A stretch of 64,000 bases of DNA from Allantophomopsis cytisporea (lineage: Eukaryota; Ascomycota; Leotiomycetes; Phacidiales; Phacidiaceae), in NCBI GenBank assembly GCA_024752435.1, contig CP103025.1, positions 2,170,001 through 2,234,000 of the forward strand, read 5' to 3'. Shown here piece by piece: positions 25,570 to 37,318 of the stretch (its first letter is position 1; the number at the start of each line of letters is the position of its first letter). The position numbers were made by a program, and so were the translations under genes. A model generated the notes under the pieces. The model saw nothing but the letters and a program-made list of their open reading frames with translations, ran no database searches and was not told the DNA's origin.

Positions 25570-26145
25570 GCCATGCCGGGGCGGTTGAGGTGCGGTTGTT
25601 GAGTTGGGGTGGAGGAGGGGGAGGATGAGAAGGTCACGTGTATGTGCGATGGAGTATAGCACGTGAGAGTGCACGTGAGGGGGTGGTGAGCGGAGAGGGT
25701 GTGTGCTTGGTTGTTTGGAGAGGGGGATTATTGTATGTAGCTTGACGAGTCTCCGGAGATGATGAGAACATGCTATTCCTTGGGACTGGAGTTTAAATCA
25801 AGTATTGATTGTAATAGAGCCCCAGATTCACATGGATGGCTATGATTCATGAACAGATTATGCAATGCTGCGTGATAAAGCCACGTCAACAGAACAATCG
25901 ACTGAAAGATCCCAATTAAGATTTAATATAGAACCAGCGCGGCATTAACTTAATTGACTCGAGGGAACCTCAAGGCCGTAAAACTCAATCTGCCAAAGAC
26001 TATAGCCAGATACCTCTCGCATCATGAATTCGTACAGGGGAGACAGCCATAGCAATACACAGCAATGGTATAAGAGCCTTTCATCATCATTCATCAAATC
26101 AATGTCTAAACCTCAATACTCCACTCATCAAAACCACGATCACGA

Positions 26146-27375
26146 TCACGATCCCTCAGCCTTGTTCGCCCCCTCCCCTTCAGGCACATAATTCGTCTCG
26201 CCAAGCATTTCCGCGGGTTGCGAAGTCATGGCCGTCTGCGTACCAGGCTGCGGCTGCGTATGAACGTTCGGAACAGCAGGCGGCGGAGGAGGGGTCCTCG
26301 TGGCCGCATGTAACCTCTGATCGAGGGCTTTGAGGGCAATGGCACGTCTCCTTTCCGCTTCCGCACGCGCACTGCCAGGTGTTCCGCGCTGTAATACCGA
26401 CTCGCCTCGAGAGGCTGACATGTCGGTGACAGAGAAGGGAGTGCATATGCGGAGCGCTACCAGCAATTGGTAAACTTGGTCCGAGAGGCTCGCGACGAAT
26501 GGTTTTACTGGTCCAGGGAAGAACTCCGCGAAGGCGAAGGTCTCGCTTGGGTCACCGCGTAGGCCCGACGATTGGGACAGATCCAGATCTGGTAATGTAC
26601 TCTTGTAGAAACGGAGGTAGGTCCAGCTTATGATGAACCCGAATATTGCGAGCAGGAATGATGCCGCGGATAGGAGTGGGGTGAAGCTCAATACTGTCAC
26701 TAAGAGGATGTATAGTAGAGGGAATCGAGGAACTCGCATCGAAATGATACCGCGGAAGAGGGTCACTGTATGCGCTGGTACTAATTGAGAAAAGGCGATG
26801 AGGAAGGAGGATTGGAGCGATATAGTTCCTGCAACTGTAAGGGCACTGGAAACATTGTTAGCTGATATACACAATTCTTAGACTAAGAACCTGAGTGATA
26901 AAACCCCGTACTCAAGACCACAAAGATCTTCACAGTCAACACCAAGGGGAGTCCATGTATAAAATCAGATGATGCAGGAAAATCTTGGAATCACTCACGT
27001 CCATCTCATATCATTCTTAATGGCACACAAGAAACTCAGAGTGAGAAAAGTCAACACGTTGGGTATCACAGCTACCACAACAAGGAATTTAGCGTATTCT
27101 GGAGAAGACCAGGCTCTCTCCAAGTATCTTCCCCCATAAAACAAGGATGCCGCGGAGATGGCCAATGTGAAGACATTGTTCTCTACCAGAGTAGTTGATA
27201 TGAATGTCCATGGATATATGTACGATAATTGTGGAACCAATGTCAAGTATGGAACAACCACATCTGAACGTTCAGTCCATTCTCTGTATCGAATGGCGGC
27301 ACTCAAGAGCGTTTGAGATAAGAGAGTAATCAGGGTAATTCGAGTTATCGGTGGTATATTGAAACGTGGTGGCAT
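26146..27375 (-). CDS. TMEM115/DUF1751 rhomboid-like Golgi membrane protein
   Basis: Two exons, 27375-26999 and 26845-26146, give about 358 residues. The intron has GTGAGT and CCAG borders and the join is in frame. The N-terminal 220 residues carry several hydrophobic helices and the family segments LFYGGRYLERAWSSPEYAKF, SLQSSFLIAFSQLVPAHTV, FRGIISMRVPRFPLLYIL and FGFIISWTYLRFYK. Next comes GDPSETFAFAEFFPGPVKPF, then a soluble tail with the characteristic EAERRRAIALKALDQRLHAA. This matches the DUF1751/TMEM115 family, relatives of rhomboids that lack protease residues; the human member acts in Golgi-to-ER retrograde traffic. The 150-nt intron is longer than most here but no intervening exon is needed. 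The start is the first ATG and precedes the first membrane segment. Confidence 0.92.
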
Positions 27376-28277
27376 GTTTGGCAGCGTATACTATTGTTGA
27401 CTTTCTCGACTGTTCGAAGGCGGATTTGGAGCTCCTCTGAAGCTATAACTTGGTCCGTGGCGATGACTCGAGGAGAGGGTAGGCTGCAGTCGTTCGAGTT
27501 ACCTGCTCGAGCAAGTAGGAGGGAGTTGCGCCGGCGATATTGAGGGTCTTTGGGGTTGGAATGTGCAAGTCGAATCGAGGAGCTTTGTTGTACTTTCGGA
27601 ATATTTGATGCCTTGCGTTGCTGGTATGTTGCGTTGCCTGACATTTTTACCCTGGATACTGGGCTGCAGTTTCAGGCCACCGGCGACACCACAGATCGGA
27701 AAGTCGCTTACATACTCCGGTTGTACTATGTACTCTACTACATATTTCCATGGGGTCTAGCTTAAAGTCTCTTCCCGGAAGGCTCAGGTTTGAAGTTCTG
27801 CCCTACAAGCCTGAGGAAGAAGGTTTTGTACACTTCCATATTTACATATGTCCGCAGTACTGAGTACTGTGCATAGTAGTATCTAGATTGGGTAAGGTGG
27901 TCATCGGAGTAGGAGAAATGTTAGCCAATCATTACCAACCGCCCACTGTACTTGCAGGTAGGGTAGATATTCTAGTGTGCCAATTAAGGCTTGAGGTGCC
28001 CCTACGGTGCGGTCTACTGCGTACCCTTATGGGATGGCACTGATGGCTTGCTTGCGCCGTGGACTAGATTATCCTTGCACCCCCATGCAGCAGCGCAGGT
28101 GGCAGACAGACAGGCAGACAGGCAGTCAGACAGGGCAGAGAAAGAAGGGTGTGGTGTATGGTTCCCGACCCTTTTTTTACCTGCACCGGCCATGCCTGAT
28201 CGTGGGAGTGCGGAATCTGACGATAATTGGAGCGCAAAGCACTCATTGGAATGGGGGTAGTGGAGGGGGGTTAAGAG

Positions 28278-28366
28278 GGATGAAGATGAAGATGAAGATG
28301 ATGATGATGAGGATGATGATGAGGATGAGGATGAGGATGAGGAAGAGGAAGAGGAAGAGGAAGAGG
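28278..28366. repeat. GATGAA/GATGAG/GAGGAA simple repeat
   Basis: A purine-rich trinucleotide and hexamer tract of about 90 bp, drifting from GATGAA to GATGAG to GAAGAG units. Confidence 0.9.
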
Positions 28367-28762
28367 GACATCTGCTTCTGCTTGCTTACTTACGGGTGTT
28401 GTATGGAGCATTCCGTATGGACGAGATGTGCGACATGCTCACCATGGAACAACACAAGGACCGAGTAAGTTTTCTGGGATGGATGGGATCCTCTACATAC
28501 TCTATATACTACCAGTATCTGTAGAATAGGATAGACGTGTGATACGGCCCAAATACTCGGTGCCCATGAGATGTCCATCCAGGAAGCACGAAAGATATGG
28601 GACGTCCATTATTGCCAGTCACTCAGACATGAATTACGGAGTCAGTAGTGTCAGTGTCAGTGATTTATTCTAGAATGAATTATGACACGCGAGGATGAGA
28701 GAATGCAAGTCAGATTCAGATTCAGATGTCTTAACGGTTACGATCACCTTTGACATGAACTG

Positions 28763-28799
<37 letters not shown>
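28763..28799. repeat. (CT)n microsatellite
   Basis: About 37 bp of uninterrupted CT dinucleotide. Confidence 0.95.
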
Positions 28800-28803
<4 letters not shown>

Positions 28804-29156
28804 GAAGGGGTCCCTGACAATGTCCTTCATTGTCCGTCCTAGAATATCTCTCACCTTCATAATTACACAGACAGACAGAAATTAACACCTTGATGTTCAA
28901 ACTTCGATCTTCAAACCTCAAACCTCCTCCTCGTTGATCAAGGACTGCACCGACGCCTGCACCGAATCGGCATTACCCAAACATCACATACCATACCATA
29001 CTCATCCCGTACACCTGCCGTGCATGTCGGAATTGATTGCATAGGTGCATCGTTCGCATACCTTCACTACCTCACTACCTCACTACCTGACTACCTTATT
29101 ACCATATTACCGTACCTTACCCTCCATACACGACGATCACTCATTAGCTCTTAGCC

Positions 29157-29190
29157 TGCCTACCTACCTACCTACCTACCCACCTACCTA
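29157..29190. repeat. (CCTA)n microsatellite
   Basis: About eight CCTA units with one CCCA variant. Confidence 0.9.
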
Positions 29191-29395
29191 CCCTTGCGCC
29201 CTCAAAGTGCTTCTGCTTATTACCTACACTCTTCTGTTGGTTCGCTGAAAACCTCCACTTTGTTGTTCTTTTGCTTCTTGCTCTTGTTCTTGCTCTTGTC
29301 CTTGTACTTGTCCTTGTACTCGTCCCTACGTTATCCTTGTCCGGGACTCATTCTTGTTCTTCTTCACTATTCGCTGTTCACCATTCAATCTGCTC

Positions 29396-29525
29396 CTAGT
29401 TGTTGTTGTTGTTGTTGTTATTATTATTGTCATTGTTCTTGTTCTTATTCCTTCTGGACCTTGCACCTTGCACCTTGCACCTTGCAACCTTGTAACCTTG
29501 CACCTCTCTCTCTTCTGCCCTTTTC

Positions 29526-29566
<41 letters not shown>
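29396..29566. repeat. Compound GTT, CTTGCAC and TC tracts
   Basis: Three simple tracts follow one another: GTT/ATT triplets at 29396-29430, the 7-mer CCTTGCA about four times at 29456-29486, and (TC)n at 29529-29566. All lie in the CT-rich leader of the downstream WD40 gene. Confidence 0.9.
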
Positions 29567-29571
<5 letters not shown>

Positions 29572-29985
29572 GGTCTTGGCTTCCTAGACTTCCCACCAAA
29601 CCAAATCGAGTAACAACCGGACTGTACAGAGTACGGATCTCCAATTCCTCCTACTCCTCCTCCTCCTCCTCCCTCACCCCCCCCAATTGACACAAAACTT
29701 CTAAAGTACTACCCGCTGCCGGCCCCAAAAAACCCACCTAAAAACCCCTACCACCCAAAAAAGAAACCCGCCCAAAAACTCACCCACAAACCACAACCAC
29801 ACACCCAGACCGAAAATCACACTACCAACCACTACCCAGCGTCTTTCCTTCACAAACTCCAAGTGGGACCTTGCTTCTTCCATTCCTGACATCTAACGAA
29901 AAAAGGCACAATTCAATCTCGACATCGTCAACATCCATCCACAGACGACCCATCACCAAAAAACTACAGCCATCAGCAGCCGCTG

Positions 29986-32134
29986 ATGATCACGATGATG
30001 ACCACGGAAGAGCACCTGGATTCTGACCGGGTGAATTATCTCATTTGGAGGTATGTCGCTCGTGACGCACTTGTCCTTGTCCCCCGGGTACAAAGCAACT
30101 CCCTCGCTAACCGTAGTGTGTGTGTGTGCTGTCGAGCAGATATCTACAGGAATCAAGTATGCTCTGCAACGAATGCCCTCGCGGCCCATCATGGATGCTG
30201 ACTTGTGTGCTCAATAGATTTGAAAGAAACGGCTGTCAAGCTTCAGAGTGAGTGGCAGGTCGATGAGCCGCAACGACTGGACTTCGCGCCACACGTGAAG
30301 CATCATGCACTAGTCTATATTCTGCAGAAAGGCCTTTTGTTCAATGAGTATGAACGTGTAAGTTCCTGCATCTCTACTGTCGCGCATTTCATCTTTCTCC
30401 TCGAATCTCTGACTCCGTTCTAGGCTACTCGTGATGCTTCATTACCGCCGCTTCCTTCAGTTTTTGGTACGGTCACGGGACCTCGAAATGTCGTGTCGCC
30501 TGTACCGGAAGCCCTTGCAGCGGCAGAAGAAGAATTACATCAACCACAGCAAGATGAAGTAGTCGTAGCTACGACTGAAAATGGTCGCAAGCGCTCAATC
30601 GACTCGACTCACCAGCACCAGCAGCCGCAGGAACAGCAGAATGGATCGCCTGTCAAGAAACCGCGGATGAGTAATGGCTACGAGAATGGTCTTTTGGCTG
30701 CGGAGGGTGTCTCCCCAATGGAAATCGACCAGAACGGGGATGGTCACGCTTATCCATCACCAAAAGAGGCAGATGAACCTGTAACGCCCATCCTAACCAA
30801 AGGACCCGATGAAGCGACACAGTTTGAAAAGGTCACAGAACTCATTGCAGAGACTACATACATTGATTTGTCATTTGGCCAACAATCCAACAACACGACT
30901 CTGCTACATTGCGCATGGAGCCCTCGAGATCCGCAGATCTTGGCGACTGCGGGTACTGATGCGCTAGGCCTTTTATGGAACATGGCGCGTGGAGCATCAT
31001 CGACAGCCGAAGCCGGGTCTGGAACGCACGTGAACGGCACCCTTCCGCCACATGTCAGCCTCATCGATGAAAATGAACCACGGGATTCGAAAATTGATGC
31101 CATGACATGGTCGCACGATGGCTCTTCAATTGCCCTGGCAATCGGTAGATCTCAAGATGCCGCCATTCGAATATGCAAGGACAACGGTCTTCATATTGCG
31201 ACCTTCAATGGGCAGACTCAGCCTATCTACTGTCTTCGCGCCAATCCCCTCAACAAGGATATACTGGTAGCCTTGATGCCAGATGACAACGGCACCGGTA
31301 TTACTGTGTCGTCTTCATCATTGGGTGCCTTTACTACCTTTGTGATCAACCATGTCGAGGGCGACGATGTACTCGATGCTGCTTGGACTGGAGACACGGA
31401 GTTTGTTGTCTGTGGTGGGGATAAACTTCAATTATTCTCGTGTGTAGAGGGACACATAGTTCCTGGGAAGAAATTCGAAACTCGAGAAGGCCATGGCCTA
31501 GAGAAGGTGATCTATGACAAGCACTCGCAATTGTTGGCTACAGCCAGTCTCGACGGAACTGTAGACGTATGTTCTTCCTGGCATCTCAAACATATCATGT
31601 TCTAACCTTATATTAGATCTGGACCACAGAAGGCATATGCCGCTCAATGGGAGCGCATAGGGGCCCAATCAAGGCTCTTGAATGGCAACCTCTTCCAAAC
31701 ACCGTAGAAAAATTAGAAGGAGAGCGTCTCCTTGTATCTGCTGGCCACGATGGTACAATCGGCATGTGGAACATAGCTGAGAACGGATCCATAACTCTTC
31801 GAAGAACCTTGAACTTGAACGCATCTGCTGTTGCAGCAGCCTTCACACCAGATGGTGCCTTTCTCGCTGGTGCTACGGAAAAGGTCATCCTCATCTGGAA
31901 AGTCGACGATCCAAGTTTCCCTCGGGCAAGCTGGACGAAGCGAGCGGAAGAAGACCCACAAAGTCCATCTGTGAGTGAGGATGGTGCTTTGGAGGATCAT
32001 TATTGTCTATGCTGGGACATGAATGGCCAGAAACTTGCCTATGGCGCAAACAATCAGGTATGTCTCTTAGTATGTTGAGAGTAAGAGCAATACTCACCAT
32101 TTAATAGTTGGCAGTTATTAACTTCCGACGATGA
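29986..32134 (+). CDS. TBL1/Sif2-type LisH-WD40 corepressor subunit
   Basis: Six exons: 29986-30050, 30140-30156, 30218-30357, 30424-31566, 31617-32057 and 32108-32134, giving about 610 residues, all in frame. Residues about 10-45 form a LisH motif (SDRVNYLIWRYLQES), and the segment around YILQKGLLFNEYE matches the second conserved part of the TBL1 N-terminus. A low-complexity linker (QHQQPQEQQN, with KKPR) follows, then a WD40 propeller with units such as LLHCAWSPRDPQILATAGTD, MTWSHDGSSIALAIG, LVSAGHDGTIGMWNI and AAAFTPDGAFLAGATEKVI. TBL1/Sif2 proteins hold histone deacetylase complexes (SMRT/NCoR; Set3C in yeast). The last exon has only eight codons before its stop (LAVINFRR). Exon 2 is a 17-nt micro-exon. 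Start: first of closely spaced in-frame Mets; the third Met-run codon at 29995 is an alternative. Confidence 0.92.
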
Positions 32135-33463
32135 TGTATATCCTCGAGACTGCGGTTGAACTGAATCTGGAGATGACTACTTAATACTTTTGAGATGGAT
32201 CCTGCAGAGACGGAAGCTTGCGACATGTACCGAGCAGTCCCATTGAGGAGCAGAAGCTGGACAGACAGGCAGTTGTTTCAGAGTTTTGAAAGCTTTTCGA
32301 ACCGACCACAAATTTTCACGGCTTGGATCAGAGACGGCGAAACCCGCTATATTAAACTGGCACGGAAGATAGTAGCCTTTGGGGGAAGAAGGATATATGA
32401 AATCTAGATAAGTCTGATTATGGCATTGGGTAAAGCACGCCCCAGAACTTATTGGGAACGCGGCTTGTGGCATATGGCGTATATTTGGCGTTTATATGAA
32501 TTGTTTTGAGGGATGTCGACTACCTCTACTTTGTTTGTAGGATTATTGGAGGTGGGAAAATGGAATAAGTGTCCGGAGAGGGACTACTTAGGCAAATATA
32601 TCCGGAGTTCAGAGACTGTAGGACTTGTTGATGTGGAGGGGATGGGAGAAATAGCTAGATGTCATCTGTGGGCGACGTAGTTGGAAATAGATTTCGAAAA
32701 ATCTACGGGTAGGAATGAATGAACGTTGTGAAGATGGTGAGCTGTTTGTCTCTAGGTTCAATGTTAATATTCACTCAGGAAGAAGCCCTTAGTATGTACA
32801 TTTCACGCGCCAGAATGATGAGTTATATAATCCACCACTTTCGGAGAATGACACCGACTCAGGATTATTCACTAGCTCAAAACAATTAACTTGATTTATA
32901 ACTAGTTCCGAGTTATTCGAAAGGATCGCAACTGCTCTCACTATTTCATATTGATCAAGACCTGTGAAACCAAAAGGGGGTCAAAAATTTGCTTGGCTTG
33001 TTTTGATGATTGAACGGTGTGTGGTTGCCCAGCAGCCGCCCCTGTGAGCCTTACACAATAAGGTAGAAGCCGCTTTACCCCTGCAAGATTGGCGGGAGCT
33101 ATGTCAACATGGCTGCTTGTGCTTTTCAGAATATGCATATTCATTTACTCTTTGTACATATGTGCGCACATGAACATTGTGCAGGCCACGATAGTACGAT
33201 AAGAAGTGGTAACAAAATTCCATCCAGCGTGACAACGTTTCTCGTGGCCCTTCCTTACACCTAAACTCCCCATGGATTGCTCCAATCTTTTGGAGCCATC
33301 AGAAAGAACGGCTCGTCTCGTAGCTGGTGCTTCAGTCTTTGTCTCTCTGCCCCACTATTCATCAATTTCCTAAGTCAAACAATGTGCCGAATAACAATAA
33401 TAAGAATAGTACTACTATAAGGCTCGCCATCATCGTCATCCCCCTCATTTTCCCCTCAAAATA
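32135..33463. other. 1.3-kb intergenic between two same-strand WD40 genes
   Basis: 3' flank of the TBL1-like gene and promoter of the next WD40 gene. No supported gene; the open frames at 32177-32473 and 32941-33144 lack motifs. Confidence 0.6.
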
Positions 33464-36400
33464 ATGTCCGCAACGCCCACGCAGAGTCACAGATCTGCCC
33501 TGACAGCGAACAACGGAATGGGTCTTAAGCAATCACCCTCGAACTCTCCAAAGCCCAGGATCCCCACACGCTCCAGGACATTCTATGAGACGAACCTCTC
33601 ACTCAAGCGAATCATTGGCACTACCGTCTCCTCTCCAAACGCCCTCGACAGTCTACCGTCCTCGAGTATCTTCGCCTACACGGCCGGCGCTGCTGCTGTG
33701 ATCGCCGAGAAAGGTCACAATGGCGAATACACACAACGGTTCTATCGAGCAAGACCGACGGCTGTGGCTGCGAATTCCACAACGAATGCGGGGAGCTCGT
33801 TATATGGCCTGGGAAGTGCCGCCAATGATTCAAAGAGCCGACTCACAGCGTCGGCGAGAGAGTCACGCGCTGGATCCCCTGCTTCGACGTTCGGGGGTGC
33901 TGATGAGCCCAGTTCGAAGACATGGACGAGTAGGGAGAGGATCAAAGCTGCTACTTGTCTTTCTCTGAGTCAAGATGGGAAATACATGGCCGTTGGAGAG
34001 ACGGGTTACAATCCTCGAGTCTTGATCTTCAGCATTCAGGATTCTTCGTCGGATCGTCCCCTTGCGATATTGCACGAACACACTTTTGGCGTCAGTGCGG
34101 TGGCTTTCAGTGCGGACTCGAAATATCTTGCGAGCTTGGGCACGATTAATGACGGCTTCATCTATATTTGGGCTATCAATTCAAAGACTGGTACTGCGAA
34201 GCTGCATTCGAGTAATAAATGCACGAATTTTGTGAGAAGCATGGCGTGGATGGGGCATAATCTTGTAACGTGAGTTCCTGGGTCATCACACAGTATGCGA
34301 TTCTTACTGACATGTATAGTGTTGGTGTGCGGCATGTTCGAATATGGAGGATCGAGGACGGCCCCAACTTCGTACCCTCGAAACAAAAATTTGCCCTCGA
34401 TGGAACTCCTATACCTGTACCAGTACAACCGACGTTGAAAACGCTGAACGGCCGCAATTGTCTCCTTGGCCCATTGCTCATCGATGCTACTTTTACTTGT
34501 GTAGTAATACTGTCGGATTGCAAGGCAATTGTCTGTACCGAAAAGGGTGACGTTTGTCTGATAAACGATGGTGATGGACAAAGTTTACACAAGGTGGCCC
34601 ACGCAGCCTTTGCGGTTTCATGTGCGGCACTGGATCATGAGAACGAGCTCCTGCGACTTGGGGGTCACAATGGCAAAATGATAGCCTTGAACTTCGAAGA
34701 TCTAATGACGCCATGGACACCTCCAAGGTCACCTGTGAAAGGAGAGTTCCCAGATAGCTCCGATGGTATCGAGGAACCTACTGGATCTCGGCACTTGTGT
34801 GCTATGGTCATGCTGGCCCAGGATGTTGTTACAGTCGACGCATCTCAGAATATTGCAATTATAGCTTCAAGTTCTGATGGTGAAGTCTCATCAAACCCCT
34901 TTGCAGCACATAGTGATCCGGTGCTAGGGGTCGGTGTGTTGCCAACGCCAAATCCGTTCAATGCTGACTTCTTTACGTGGTCATCCTGCGGTACTCTTCT
35001 ATTCTGGAATACTGAAGGATCGCATACGAATCGTTTGCAGGTGGAGCTCGAGCAGCTCGCTACAGTAGAGGAGGAATACATCAACCAGTGCCAAATTATA
35101 TGCTGCTCGGACGATGCAAGCTTCTTCGTCGCTGGAGACAAGTACGGCGTGATGAGAGTCATTGACAGTGTCACTGGGAAGTGCACTTTCCGCACAAAAG
35201 CTCATAGTGAGACCATCCAAGATGTTGCTATTAGTCAATCCGACAGGGCAACTCTAATTGCTACGTGCGGACGAGATAGAGTTGTACAACTGTTTCGCAA
35301 GGAAGGCAACACTTGGACACATGTACAGACCTTAGATGACCATGCGGCCAGCGTTTGTAGCGTGCTATTCTGTGACAAAGGTCAGAATTTGGTCTCATGC
35401 GCTGCGGATAGGACTATTCATATTCGAGATATCGTGGTTCTCGAGAATGATCCGACCACTATGGCTGCATTGTCTGTACGCACGATCGTACTGAAAGCAT
35501 CGCCTAATTCGATGACGTTATTTCCAAACACGACCACTAGTATATTGGTTGTATCGACACTGGATCGCATCGTGGCTACGTACGATCTTGCATCCGGACG
35601 ACTCCTCAATTCTTTCCGGGCCTCTGATAATGATAACACTGAAGCTGTGGTTATGAGTGCTCTGACTGTTGGAAAAGTGGCAGCCTCTCAAAGCAGAACC
35701 AATGTTCTTGCCGGGATCTCTGGTACAGACAAATCTGTTCGTATTTATGATGCGACCACAGGTGCCTTTCTCGACCGTGAGTGGGGCCACACAGCTTCAG
35801 TTACAGATGTTGCTCTTATTGATCAAGGCGAATCGACTACACTCATCAGCACCGCTACGGACGGCACAATAATGATCTGGGATCTGACATCACAAAATCC
35901 GGACTCCCAGGACAATTATGAATCCGTTGGTGATGCCGACTCTGGCCCTCCCAAGGAAATAATTTCAGCACGACTACCCCTACGCCGTGTCCTCTCTAAG
36001 TCGGAGCTCGCAGAACTCCAGCGCTCTTCTGGCTCGTCTACCTCGACCATTAACCGCTCCCCACCGCGCAGTATTCGAAAGAAGACCTCCAAAGCCAGTT
36101 TGAAGGCCCAAATCCCCCCTCGGATATCTCTGCCACCTACCTATCATGTGTCCTCGGCGTCCGACGACCTCGGCCAGAGCCACAGAATAGCTATGCGAGC
36201 AAAATCAAGGAGTCCACCTGTCAGTCCCCGCAATCGAGATCCGCGTATACGCACTAGGACGCAGAGCTCACAGAGTGGACAATCGAGTTGCTTCGGAGAT
36301 AGCTCCATCAATATTGCTACCGAGCAGATGTCACGTTCTCTACGGGCCTTCCGACGAAAACTGACGTCTACAGCGGACGTACGCGAGGACTTGCTGAGGG

Positions 36401-36648
36401 AATTGGCAGAGGAGCTGGACATGACTGGGCGGGCACTTGCGGCGAGGAACGGGGAGCGTGGTGGCGAAGGGATCGAGGGGATGGTGGAGGATTATTCAGA
36501 GCGGCTGATGGTGGCTTTCAGGGAGAAGTTGAAGGGACTGGGCGAGAGTGCCGAGTTGTTAGGTGATGATGGCGTCATGGAGAGTATTGAGAGTGAGGGC
36601 AGTTGTAGCCCGATTGGCCGGGTGGGTTCTCCGGAAAACTATTCATGA
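33464..36648 (+). CDS. WD40 protein of the MAPKBP1/WDR62 type
   Basis: Two exons, 33464-34269 and 34320-36648, give about 1044 residues, with donor GTGAGT, acceptor TATAG and an in-frame join. The N-terminus has the segment LKRIIGTTVSSPNALDSLP followed by IFAYTAGAAAVI, which resembles the opening of MAPKBP1/WDR62 (LEKVLG... AYxAGCVVV). About twelve WD40-like units follow to residue 760, for example AVAFSADSKYLASLGTINDG, VRHVRIWRI, TCGRDRVVQLFRK, LVSCAADRTIHIRD, TDKSVRIYDATTG and TATDGTIMIWDL. The last 280 residues are Ser/Arg/Pro-rich with a helical end (MSRSLRAFRRKL, VREDLLRELAEELDM). The animal homologues are JNK scaffolds and centrosome proteins; the fungal role is unclear. The name rests on my reading of motifs, so a generic WD40 assignment is the fallback. 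It is convergent with the next gene. Confidence 0.85.
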
Positions 36649-37318
36649 TTTTGATTTTTGCGTTGCATGGCAAGGTGTTGGTGGTTATCGGATGCTGGTT
36701 GCATTTTTAGTCGGGGCTTTGTGTATTGTTACTATGGAGATCGGGGGTGTGGACTTATGATTAGATGAGGAGATGAGACATGCCTAGATTTATGCTTATG
36801 ATTATTGGAACGAACCCTACCTGACTTTAGTGCTGATTGTGATGGTGAAGACTGTGGATTGCATGTTGTGGTTGGAAACGTGTCGTAATCTTCGTGCTGT
36901 ATATCCCAGGGACTTCCATAATGTATGATGAGGACTTCTAAAGGAGCTCAAGATATTCAGCTTGCTGAAGCATCACTCACAATAATACAGCCAGTATCTT
37001 AGTATGTTTTCCAAATACAAATTCAATTGCAACTGACTGCTTATAGTGTGGTATGCTAGTCTGGGTATCTCTACATAAAGGGAAAATGACAAGACAACAT
37101 CGAATCATAAACGGCCATACCAAGAGATAGCCATCAGTCATCATGTCATCAAGTCGCCACAAATATAAAAAGAGAAGAGCATCAAACAACAATGAAATTC
37201 AAAACCTCAAAGCACCAGAGATCCGCATCCAAAACGCCTCCATAAAGGTTATTCTCGCAACCCAAAAAGCATCCGCCTCTTAAATTCCAATCATTAATCC
37301 ACCAAGCATCGTACCAAC
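36649..37318. other. Convergent 3' intergenic
   Basis: 670 bp between the stop codons of two converging genes. It should contain both 3' UTRs. No gene seen. Confidence 0.7.

Larger units (their letters stand above)
18082..26145. other. 8-kb stretch without a convincing gene, microsatellite-rich
   Basis: The first 0.6-0.8 kb is the SSN6 upstream region, CT-rich on the minus strand, and includes a 98-codon upstream frame at 18643-18347. The remainder has only short frames. The longest, 192 codons on + at 22774-23352, has no recognisable domain and is probably chance. Several tandem simple repeats occur (listed separately). No RNA gene is recognised. Confidence 0.5.
27376..29985. other. 2.6-kb intergenic between two divergent genes
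   Basis: Upstream region for both the TMEM115-like gene (-) and the TBL1-like gene (+). The right 1.2 kb is extremely pyrimidine-rich on +, with several CT, CTTG, CCTA and GTT tracts, consistent with a long CT-rich leader of the + gene. A GAT/GAGGAT tract lies at 28278-28366. No supported gene. Confidence 0.55.

Noticed and set aside
29326..29644. RERER/SLSLS-type frames
   Set aside because: Translation of CT and GTT microsatellites.
34162..34592. 138-139 codon minus frames
   Set aside because: Antisense to the MAPKBP1/WDR62-like gene, no independent motif.
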